DNA of 12,387 bases from an uncultured Chlorobiales bacterium (GTDB lineage Bacteria > Bacteroidota > Chlorobiia > Chlorobiales > Chlorobiaceae): NCBI GenBank assembly GCA_903901395.1, contig CAIUQW010000451.1:1-12387 (forward strand), in the 5' to 3' direction. Shown here one piece after another: positions 7,590-12,387 of the stretch. Position 1 is the first letter of the stretch. Every line of letters begins with the position of its first letter. The translations under genes and the position numbers were made by a program. The notes beneath the pieces were generated by a model that saw nothing but the letters and a program-made list of their open reading frames with translations, did not search any database and was not told where the DNA came from.

Positions 7590-7605
7590 ACATTTGTATA
7601 AATGT
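7590..7605. promoter_or_regulatory. Operator-like palindrome upstream of the 87-aa/HEPN gene pair
   Basis: ACATTT-GTAT-AAATGT is a perfect dyad with 6-bp arms and a 4-bp centre, 42 bp before the 87-aa gene. The right half overlaps TATAAA (7597-7602), a possible -10 box, so a protein bound here could block transcription. This is the usual arrangement for self-regulated toxin-antitoxin operons. No clear -35 box is visible. Confidence 0.4.
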
Positions 7606-7647
7606 GTTGGCTAATAATGATGGCATAATCCTTTTTCCTCAAAGAAA

Positions 7648-7911
7648 ATGCCCCACGCAAGCACCATCATGCGGATCAGTCCACTCGAAATAGAGGGTGA
7701 AAAGCCACAACGGACGAGTGTGCGCTGGAGTTGTTTGATTTGGGATGTTTCTGGATTGGATGGGGGAATTGTAGGTGAAACATATTTCTCATTTGATGAT
7801 TTGGAAAACCGCCATTTTGTTGTGCTTTCTCGTTCGATGCGGGACATAATGTGTATTAGCGCAGTGCAGAAGCGGGTTAGCGGTAATTCAAAAAATGATA
7901 TTTCAAAATGA
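7648..7911 (+). CDS. Unrecognised 87-aa protein, first gene of a coupled pair
   Basis: I do not recognise this family. The 87-aa product has a basic N-terminal stretch, a central hydrophobic and acidic portion (W-S-C-L-I-W-D-V-S-G-L-D-G-G around residues 27-40, then Y-F-S-F-D-D-L-E) and a basic tail. It has no signal peptide, membrane helix or helix-turn-helix that I can see. Its stop codon overlaps the start of the HEPN-like gene as ATGA, which strongly supports real translation and coupling. Small proteins encoded just before a HEPN ribonuclease are often antitoxins, but it lacks the G-S-x-x-R/D motifs of MNT antitoxins. The ATG at 7648 follows CAAAGAAA; an in-frame ATG at 7669 is an alternative. 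AT-rich codon use matches its partner. Antitoxin function is inferred from arrangement only. Confidence 0.6.
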   Translation: MPHASTIMRISPLEIEGEKPQRTSVRWSCLIWDVSGLDGGIVGETYFSFDDLENRHFVVLSRSMRDIMCISAVQKRVSGNSKNDISK

Positions 7912-9194
7912 CAGACATAGTCAGAATGACAAACGCAGAAATTGTGCTCCCTGCTGAAAAACTTGAATACTTGCAAAAAGAGTTGACTAATGTTCGAGAG
8001 GAGTTAATTGATAATAAATATATTTCAGAAGCGAGAACTGTACTTCAAGCAGGTGGTCTGCGAAGTGCAATTGGTTGTTATTGGAACGCTGTGAGCGATG
8101 ATCTTAGAAGAAAAGTTATGCATAGAAGTTTAGACCTCTTCAATAAAGAAATGAACAAAAATGTTAAAACATACGAAGATTTTCAAAACCATGTCACTGA
8201 CAACGACTTGATTGAAGGAGCATACAAAATTGGTGTATTAAGCTGGGAGGCAAAAAAAATAATGCATCAATCAAGAGAAACAAGAAATATTTTTGATGGG
8301 CACCCGGATAGTTCAGACCCCAGTTTGTTTAAGGTTTTGAATATGATTGCTGATTGCAATCGATATGTATTGTCGCAAGAGTACCCTATTCCGATAATTA
8401 ATGTTAACGAATATATTACAAAAATGGATACCGATACTTATGATAAACATGAGTTGGCTGTTGAACAAGCATTTATAGACCTACCTGGCATTTATAAGGG
8501 AGAGATGTGCAATAAGTTGTTTACTTACTATATAAGTGATACTATTTCTACAAGATTTAGAGCAAATATTGAGTTTAGTTATCCAATATTATGGAGAGTG
8601 ACGCCAAAAGAGATACGGCTACAAGTAGGGCAGCGATTTGATAAAATGTATTTAGAGGGTGACTCGCAAAAAAATGAAAAAGGGATAGAATTACTTACTC
8701 AGATTGATGGACTAAGATATTTGACGACCACTACCCGCAAACTGATATACGAACCAAAAATCAAATATCTTGAAGAAAGTCTAGATGATTGGAATAAAGA
8801 AGCTGCTGCGGTAAAAGATTTAGAAGCCTTTGGATCTGTTGTTCCTGATGATTGTATAAGTCGTCTTGTGACGGCATTAACCTTAACGTATGTCGGTTAT
8901 AAAGGCTCAAGCTACCAATATAGTAGAACAGCCTTCTATTCAAATGCTGCTGCGCCAAGAATTTCCAGAATGTTTGAGAAGTTTGATAATAAATCTGCAG
9001 GGGAATTTGTAATTACAATTAAAACTAATGCAACATTAAAATCAAGAATTATGGGAGCAGCTCAATTAAAGCGCCTTAGAACGTTAAGTGGTATTTTATT
9101 AAATAAGCCTGAAATTAAAGGTGATACTAAAACATTTTTAGAGTTGTTGGTTGACGAAAATAAAACAAAAGATTTTTATTATGCAATTAGCTAA
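7908..9194 (+). CDS. HEPN-like domain protein, putative ribonuclease toxin or defence effector
   Basis: A 428-aa AT-rich protein. Residues about 35-160 look like an all-helical HEPN domain. A helix with G-G-L-R-S-A-I-G-C-Y-W-N-A-V-S-D-D-L-R-R is followed by S-W-E-A-K-K-I-M-H-Q-S-R-E-T, then R126-N127-I-F-D-G-H132-P, which fits the HEPN active-site pattern R-x(4-6)-H with Asn after the Arg. A further helix, L-N-M-I-A-D-C-N-R-Y-V-L, closes the domain. HEPN proteins with this motif are usually metal-independent RNases used in toxin-antitoxin, abortive-infection and CRISPR effectors. Residues about 160-428 are mixed helix and strand and match nothing I know; they may be a sensor or target-binding part. 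No membrane segment or signal peptide is seen. The start overlaps the 87-aa gene (ATGA). An ATG at residue 7 is an alternative. The HEPN call is likely; RNA cleavage and the toxin role are unproven. Confidence 0.7.
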   Translation: MTDIVRMTNAEIVLPAEKLEYLQKELTNVREELIDNKYISEARTVLQAGGLRSAIGCYWNAVSDDLRRKVMHRSLDLFNKEMNKNVKTYEDFQNHVTDNDLIEGAYKIGVLSWEAKKIMHQSRETRNIFDGHPDSSDPSLFKVLNMIADCNRYVLSQEYPIPIINVNEYITKMDTDTYDKHELAVEQAFIDLPGIYKGEMCNKLFTYYISDTISTRFRANIEFSYPILWRVTPKEIRLQVGQRFDKMYLEGDSQKNEKGIELLTQIDGLRYLTTTTRKLIYEPKIKYLEESLDDWNKEAAAVKDLEAFGSVVPDDCISRLVTALTLTYVGYKGSSYQYSRTAFYSNAAAPRISRMFEKFDNKSAGEFVITIKTNATLKSRIMGAAQLKRLRTLSGILLNKPEIKGDTKTFLELLVDENKTKDFYYAIS

Positions 9195-9220
9195 TAGATA
9201 TAAAATGTTATCAAGAAATT

Positions 9221-9288
9221 ATTGCCAATAGAAGGAAGCAACACGATTCTATTCAATGTTATTGTTGGAATTCTCCTTCTTCGGCAAT
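9221..9288. repeat. Imperfect inverted repeat behind the HEPN gene
   Basis: ATTGCCAATAGAAGGA at 9221-9236 pairs with TCCTTCTTCGGCAAT at 9274-9288, with one gap and two mismatches. The left arm can instead form a perfect 7-bp hairpin, AATAGAA (9227-9233) with TTCTATT (9247-9253). It begins 27 bp after the HEPN stop codon. There is no T-run after it, so it is not a standard intrinsic terminator. It could stabilise the mRNA 3' end or be the ends of a decayed small element. Confidence 0.4.
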
Positions 9289-9356
9289 ACCAAACCCGCT
9301 ATTCCAAAAGAAACCTATTGTGCATCTTTAAGTTTAGTTTTAAGCAACACCAAAGG

Positions 9357-9602
9357 TTACAGCTCAGTTCGTTCTCTCTGAGTTTCGCAACCGATTCGAG
9401 CATCCTCCATTATTATTCCGCTCATGTCTGCTTTTTCTATCTCAAAACTGATAACCACATCTGAAATCATACCGAGTCGTTGGCTAATCTTCACTCGCTT
9501 AATAAACATTGCCCGTAATTCTGTCCGTATTTGGTCTTTCCAAACAAGTATTTTATCAGCAATTGATAAACGGTTTGAGTTTGGACGGGAAAGGTAGCTA
9601 TA
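9357..9602 (-). pseudogene. Minus-strand coding remnant, family unknown
   Basis: Reading the minus strand, a frame stays open from 9602 to a TAA at 9357-9359 (81 codons). From [15 protein letters not shown] onward, the product has the charged and hydrophobic make-up of a real cytoplasmic protein, and it continues with R-V-K-I-S-Q-R-L-G and V-V-I-S-F-E-I-E-K-A-D. The first ATG (9507-9509) would give only 50 aa, and there is a stop at 9603-9605. The best reading is the C-terminal end of a gene that lost its front, or a short gene with an unusual start. I do not recognise the family. The case rests on residue composition alone. Confidence 0.3.
9552..9570. promoter_or_regulatory. Dyad symmetric site upstream of trpG
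   Basis: TTTATCA-GCAAT-TGATAAA has 7-bp perfect arms around a 5-bp centre, about 143 bp before trpG. It does not resemble the E. coli TrpR operator. It overlaps the minus-strand remnant, so it may be an operator or only chance symmetry. Confidence 0.25.
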
Positions 9603-9688
9603 TTACAACGGTTTTTTCCGGCTATGAGACCGGTGGGATTTTTGAAAAACAGTGGTCGCCGTTTGGGGGCGCTCCTTATAAGTGTCTT

Positions 9689-9694
9689 TATAAT
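9689..9694 (+). promoter_or_regulatory. Possible -10 box for trpG
   Basis: A perfect TATAAT lies 18 nt before the trpG ATG. TTGGGG at 9663-9668 is a weak -35 candidate at 20-bp spacing. A start near 9701 would give a very short leader, leaving no room for a trp attenuator. Confidence 0.35.
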
Positions 9695-9712
9695 AGTGTT
9701 TTACGTGCTCTT

Positions 9713-10276
9713 ATGATTCTTGTTATAGACAATTACGACTCGTTTACTTACAACCTTGTCCAGTACATCGGCGAGCTTGGGGCTGAGGTGGCGGTGTACC
9801 GGAACGACGAGCTGAGCGTCGAACAGGCTCTCGCGCTGAAGCCGGAGAAGATCGTCATCTCTCCGGGGCCGGGCACGCCTGCTGATGCGGGCATCTCCAT
9901 TGCGCTCATCGATGCCGCGAAAGGCAACATCCCGTTGCTCGGCGTCTGCCTCGGCCATCAGGCCATCGGGGAAGCGCTTGGCGGCAAGGTTGTCCGCGCC
10001 GGGCAGATCATGCACGGCAAAACTTCGCAGGTGTACCACGACGGGCAGGGGATGTTCCGCAACATCCCGAACCCCTTCACCGCCACCCGGTACCACTCGC
10101 TCATTGTGGAGCGCGAAACGCTTCCGGCGGCGCTTGAAATCCGCGCCTGGACGGAAGATGGCGTCATCATGGCCTTCGACTCGAAGGCGCTCGGCCTGTA
10201 CGGCGTGCAGTTCCATCCCGAATCGATTATGACCGATGTGGGGCACGATCTCATCAGAAACTTCCTCGAAATCTGA
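9713..10276 (+). CDS. trpG: Anthranilate/aminodeoxychorismate synthase glutamine amidotransferase subunit
   Basis: A 187-aa class I glutamine amidotransferase. It frees ammonia from glutamine for the chorismate-using partner (TrpE, or PabB if shared), so it serves tryptophan and possibly folate synthesis in the cytoplasm. The hallmark start is [14 protein letters not shown], followed by S-P-G-P-G-T-P and nucleophile C79 in G-V-C-L-G-H-Q-A. H168 and E170 in V-Q-F-H-P-E-S-I complete the triad. The length is typical of TrpG/PabA. The frame stays open to 9509, but residues before 9713 have no family similarity and the ATG there gives the canonical N-terminus. No trpE lies next to it, so it is not in a classical trp operon here. 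The next gene starts 7 nt after its stop and is probably co-transcribed. TrpG and PabA cannot be told apart by sequence alone. Confidence 0.92.
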   Translation: MILVIDNYDSFTYNLVQYIGELGAEVAVYRNDELSVEQALALKPEKIVISPGPGTPADAGISIALIDAAKGNIPLLGVCLGHQAIGEALGGKVVRAGQIMHGKTSQVYHDGQGMFRNIPNPFTATRYHSLIVERETLPAALEIRAWTEDGVIMAFDSKALGLYGVQFHPESIMTDVGHDLIRNFLEI

Positions 10277-10283
10277 ACTCCAC

Positions 10284-11024
10284 ATGGACGATCAGGAGCG
10301 CAACAAGCCCTGCTGGGCGGAGGGTCATGAGCAGCGGTCGCACACGTTCACGCCGCCGCATGGTGACGGCAGCGAGTTCATGGCGGATGGCTGGCGCGTC
10401 TTCAAGATCATGGCGGAGTTTGTCAACGGCTTCGAAACCATGTCCCGCGTTGGCCCGGCGGTTTCGGTTTTCGGCTCGACGCGAGTCCGGGAAGGCGATC
10501 CTGAGTACCAGCTTGGCGAAACGATGGGGCGGATGCTTGCCGATGTCGGCCTGGCCGTCATCACCGGCGGCGGCCCCGGCGCGATGGAGGCGGCTAACAA
10601 GGGGGCGCAGGGCAGGGGAGGGGCGTCGATCGGCTTCAATATCAAGCTGCCCAACCAGCAGCGGCCAAATCCCTACATCGATTACGACAAACTGGTGACT
10701 TTCGAGTATTTCTTCGTCCGCAAGGTAATGTTTCTGAAATACTCACAAGCCTTCATCGTCCTGCCGGGCGGCTTCGGCACGCTCGACGAGTTCGCCGAGG
10801 CGATCACCCTCATCCAGACCGGCAAGAGCCAGAAATTTCCGGTGATCATGATGGGTTCCGAGTACTGGGGCGACCTCTACCGCTGGTTCCGCAAGCGGAT
10901 GCTCGAAGAGCACGGCTTTATCTCCGAGGCCGACCTCGACTTCATCTTCATCGAGGACGACCCCGAAAAGGTGATCGACCTCATTCTGAACTTCTATCCC
11001 GAAGGCTACAGTATCAACTTCTGA
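10284..11024 (+). CDS. LOG-family (TIGR00730-type) nucleotide 5'-monophosphate phosphoribohydrolase
   Basis: A 246-aa Rossmann-fold protein with both LOG signatures: G95-G-G-P-G-A-M-E102 and P161-G-G-F-G-T166-L-D-E169, the latter holding the catalytic Glu. LOG enzymes release the base from nucleoside 5'-monophosphates, classically activating cytokinin ribotides; bacterial members were often mislabelled lysine decarboxylases, and many act on AMP-like nucleotides. The N-terminal 50 residues before V-S-V-F-G-S-T-R are polar and put it in the longer subclass. The ATG at 10284, 7 nt after the trpG stop, is chosen over a GTG at 10236 that would lie inside trpG. No clear Shine-Dalgarno is seen, which fits coupling to trpG. 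The substrate is not predictable from sequence. Confidence 0.88.
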   Translation: MDDQERNKPCWAEGHEQRSHTFTPPHGDGSEFMADGWRVFKIMAEFVNGFETMSRVGPAVSVFGSTRVREGDPEYQLGETMGRMLADVGLAVITGGGPGAMEAANKGAQGRGGASIGFNIKLPNQQRPNPYIDYDKLVTFEYFFVRKVMFLKYSQAFIVLPGGFGTLDEFAEAITLIQTGKSQKFPVIMMGSEYWGDLYRWFRKRMLEEHGFISEADLDFIFIEDDPEKVIDLILNFYPEGYSINF

Positions 11025-11067
11025 TATTTTAATGCTTTAGAAGCAAGTATCCCGCATCGGCATTTCA

Positions 11068-11086
11068 TCTCGCGCGAGAATTTTTT
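11068..11086 (+). terminator. Weak terminator candidate between convergent genes
   Basis: The 12-bp palindrome TCTCGCGCGAGA (11068-11079) is followed by A and six T. As a hairpin it gives a 4-bp stem with a 4-nt loop, which is short for an intrinsic terminator. The place, between the LOG gene and the convergent haem-binding gene, fits the role. Confidence 0.35.
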
Positions 11087-11121
11087 AACGGAGTGAACTT
11101 TTTCGTTGTCGCATCCTTTTA

Positions 11122-11601
11122 TCAATGCGCTGAATTGTTTATAGTATCTCTTTGTTCACGATTGTTATTTAAAGCCCAACCAGCTAAAATCCGCTGTTCG
11201 GCTTCGGTCAGGCGGATCGCCGGAAATCCCGGAATAGCGCCGTGTGCTGACAGTTCGTCCAATTCAGCGAGTCTCGATACCGATTGCATGACCTCTTGGC
11301 GAGCCGCTTCCGGCAGCGCGTCGAAGTTTGAAAAATTGGCGGGTTCGCGGGCCTGACCTACTTTTCCGGTGACATACCATGAAAGCGGCGCGACGTAGGC
11401 GCTTCGGGGCCATCGGGTCTGAGCGGAGTGGCAGTCAAAGCAGCGAGCTTCGAGGACGGCAAGCACGGTTGCAGGAATGTCTGCGGGTGGTTTCGACGGA
11501 TGATCGAGGCGATCCAGCGGGATGAACTGGATCAGAAGCAAGCCGATGATGAGCCAGCCCGCAGTGGCGCTCGCTCCGTTTTTGCGGTCTTGAGAGGCCA
11601 T
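11122..11601 (-). CDS. Haem-binding domain (c-type cytochrome-like) membrane-anchored protein
   Basis: A 159-aa protein matching the Haem_bd family. A single N-terminal hydrophobic helix (about residues 15-29, G-W-L-I-I-G-L-L-L-I-Q-F) serves as membrane anchor or uncleaved signal. It is followed by the haem c attachment motif C54-F-D-C57-H58 with the family run S-x-x-T-R-W-P and Y-V-A-P-L-S-W-Y-V just after. Later segments F-S-N-F-D and L-A-G-W-A-L-N are also typical. The haem would be attached covalently on the outer side of the membrane. The frame opens at 11700, but the extra residues are basic and His/Asn-rich and pass through the GTTAAC repeats, so the ATG at 11601, which puts the hydrophobic helix near the N-terminus, is preferred. 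It is divergent from a cysteine-containing regulator and a probable cytochrome-biogenesis gene. Its exact role (electron transfer or sensing) is unknown. Confidence 0.82.
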   Translation of the reverse strand: MASQDRKNGASATAGWLIIGLLLIQFIPLDRLDHPSKPPADIPATVLAVLEARCFDCHSAQTRWPRSAYVAPLSWYVTGKVGQAREPANFSNFDALPEAARQEVMQSVSRLAELDELSAHGAIPGFPAIRLTEAEQRILAGWALNNNREQRDTINNSAH

Positions 11602-11633
11602 GAAGTGTCGATGATTGTGGTGAACGGCAACCC

Positions 11634-11651
11634 GGTTAACCTTGTTAACAA
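11634..11651. promoter_or_regulatory. Tandem GTTAAC palindromes between divergent genes
   Basis: GGTTAACC (11634-11641) is followed at once by TTGTTAACAA (11642-11651). Both are perfect palindromes, and their GTTAAC cores repeat every 9 bp. They sit 33-50 bp upstream of the haem-binding gene start and about 107 bp before the HTH regulator. This is a good candidate operator for the adjacent regulator, but no binding evidence exists. Confidence 0.4.
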
Positions 11652-11757
11652 AATTTATCATACATTGGGCCGAAAGAATTCCCGGCGTCAAGATACCCAA
11701 ACAGGTTTCAGGTTCGAGGTTCGATTGAAGATCAACATTATTAAGCGAAAAAGTTAG

Positions 11758-12096
11758 ATGATTTTTCCATGTGAAAAAGCTGTCTGGTACTATCTTCCCC
11801 AGATCAGGGCGGATTTGGCCAAAGAGCTGGTGAAAACCGGCATGACCCAGTCAAGCGCCGCCAAAGCGCTCGGCGTTACGCCAGCGGCAGTTTCTCAGTA
11901 TCTGCACAAGAAGCGTGGAGGGCAGAATATCAAATCCCGCGTCTACAAGCAGGAGATTCGAAATGCCGTTGACAAAATCCGTGAAGGCGCGACAGGTGAG
12001 GAGTTGTACTCCTTTGTTTGCAAGTGTTGTCAGGTATTGAAGAAAGATGACACGGAAGTTGGCGGTGGCAGTTGTAGTGTTGAAACAGCAGGTTAA
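11758..12096 (+). CDS. Small XRE-type HTH regulator with conserved-type cysteines (COG2522-like)
   Basis: A 112-aa DNA-binding protein. The start, M-I-F-P-C5-E, then Y-Y-L-P-Q-I-R-A-D-L-A-K-E-L, leads into a helix-turn-helix, M29-T-Q-S-S-A-A-K-A-L-G-V-T-P-A-A-V-S-Q-Y-L49. This is the layout of the COG2522 predicted regulators known mainly from archaea and scattered bacteria. The C-terminal part has F-V-C88-K-C90-C91 and a further C106. Together with C5 these cysteines could bind a metal or an Fe-S cluster, or respond to redox state, though this is not shown. The gene is divergent from the haem-binding protein gene and lies 5 nt before a membrane protein gene, so it probably controls one or both, perhaps through the GTTAAC palindromes. 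It has no strong Shine-Dalgarno. The HTH call is firm; family placement is moderate. Confidence 0.78.
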   Translation: MIFPCEKAVWYYLPQIRADLAKELVKTGMTQSSAAKALGVTPAAVSQYLHKKRGGQNIKSRVYKQEIRNAVDKIREGATGEELYSFVCKCCQVLKKDDTEVGGGSCSVETAG

Positions 12097-12101
12097 TTTG
12101 T

Positions 12102-12387
12102 ATGGCAGGAAGTAACAAAACTGTAAAAGCCGGTGCTGCGCCAGCCGGTTTCAAGAACTCGGCGCTTTTCACTTTCGTGGCTATTCTGGTCGGATTCTGC
12201 ATCGAAATTCTCACCTCCGGCGGTGGCATCGATGTACCCGGTTGGCCCTTCAACCTCATTTTTCTGCTGCTCTTCGGCGGATCGATTTTCGCGGTCGGCC
12301 TGCTCTTCAGGGAGCGTCCGCTGGTCTCGTGGCTTGGCGGCATTCCGCTGGGGCTGAGCCTGATTATCGGTATAGCGCTGCTTTCGC
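12102..12387 (+). CDS. Multi-pass membrane protein, N-terminal part (possible ResB-type cytochrome c biogenesis protein); runs off window
   Basis: The first 95 codons of a gene cut by the window edge. After a short Lys/Ala-rich lead (residues 1-19) come three hydrophobic segments: about 21-36 (A-L-F-T-F-V-A-I-L-V-G-F), about 50-66 after V-P-G-W-P-F-N, and about 77-95. A first helix, a short loop with P-x-W-P-F-N, then another helix is a pattern I associate with ResB/CcsB-like proteins that deliver haem for cytochrome c assembly in Bacteroidetes/Chlorobi relatives. The upstream haem-binding protein fits that theme. The start is the ATG at 12102, 5 nt after the regulator stop, so an operon is likely. 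Three helices alone cannot prove the family; an unrelated transporter or hypothetical membrane protein remains possible. Confidence 0.6.
   Translation, partial: MAGSNKTVKAGAAPAGFKNSALFTFVAILVGFCIEILTSGGGIDVPGWPFNLIFLLLFGGSIFAVGLLFRERPLVSWLGGIPLGLSLIIGIALLS

Larger units (their letters stand above)
9195..9712. other. 518-bp AT-rich region downstream of the HEPN gene
   Basis: No intact gene on the plus strand. From left to right it contains an imperfect inverted repeat (9221-9288), a minus-strand reading frame that looks like a gene remnant (9357-9602), a 19-bp dyad inside that frame (9552-9570), and a -10-like box just before trpG. The region appears to be the right end of the accessory island, with composition returning to GC-rich at about 9713. 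Confidence 0.45.

Noticed and set aside
7648..7911. Reading the 87-aa protein as an MNT-type antitoxin
   Set aside because: The nucleotidyltransferase motif G-S-x-x-x-G with following D-x-D is absent.
7611..7976. 121-residue minus-strand frame over the 87-aa gene
   Set aside because: It overlaps the HEPN gene start, its composition is Cys/Phe-rich and unlike a normal protein, and the plus-strand frame has the ATGA coupling.
9222..9464. 80-residue plus-strand frame behind the HEPN gene
   Set aside because: No recognisable pattern, Ser/Phe/Leu-rich random composition, and it overlaps an inverted repeat and the minus-strand remnant.
9509..9712. N-terminal extension of trpG from the upstream ATG
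   Set aside because: These 68 residues have no amidotransferase similarity and come from AT-rich intergenic DNA; the ATG at 9713 gives the canonical N-terminus.
11602..11700. 33-residue N-terminal extension of the haem-binding protein
   Set aside because: It translates the GTTAAC palindromes and would push the membrane helix away from the N-terminus.
1..12387. CRISPR array, tRNA, rRNA or insertion sequence
   Set aside because: No regularly spaced repeats, no cloverleaf-like sequence and no transposase were seen on either strand.

Overview
The window looks like chromosome of a green sulfur bacterium (Chlorobiaceae, perhaps Chlorobaculum). This is inferred from the mix of families and the GC-rich core genes, not from a marker gene. 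The base composition is a mosaic. GC-rich housekeeping blocks (about 3.2-7.25 kb and 9.71-11.0 kb) alternate with clearly AT-rich blocks (1-2.94 kb and about 7.4-9.7 kb) that carry accessory genes. The block from 11.1 kb to the end is again chromosomal in character.

Region 1 (1-2938, AT-rich): a DUF2442 small protein, a 170-bp non-coding gap with competing stem-loops, then a tight two-gene unit. That unit encodes a cytidylate-kinase-like P-loop protein followed 9 nt later by a 639-aa protein with a SIR2 NADase-type domain and a long helical C-terminal half. The pair has the look of an anti-phage abortive-infection module. It is the strongest candidate in the window for an uncharacterised system.

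Region 2 (3238-7220, GC-rich): an OppD/DppD-type ABC ATPase with a four-cysteine C-terminal tail, a PhoB-type response regulator and an overlapping PhoR-type membrane histidine kinase, all on +. A zinc-ribbon Nudix hydrolase converges from the other strand.

Region 3 (7407-9712, AT-rich): a second accessory island. A palindromic operator-like site precedes an unrecognised 87-aa gene that overlaps (ATGA) a 428-aa protein with a HEPN-type R-N-x4-H motif. The arrangement resembles a toxin-antitoxin or defence pair. The 518 bp behind it hold inverted repeats and a minus-strand coding remnant.

Region 4 (9713-11024, GC-rich): trpG/pabA glutamine amidotransferase followed 7 nt later by a LOG-family nucleotide phosphoribohydrolase.

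Region 5 (11122-12387): a haem-binding c-type cytochrome domain protein (-), divergent from a small cysteine-containing HTH regulator (+). The regulator is followed 5 nt later by the start of a multi-pass membrane protein, possibly of the ResB cytochrome c biogenesis type, cut by the window edge. Tandem GTTAAC palindromes lie between the divergent genes. The likely theme is cytochrome c maturation under local control.
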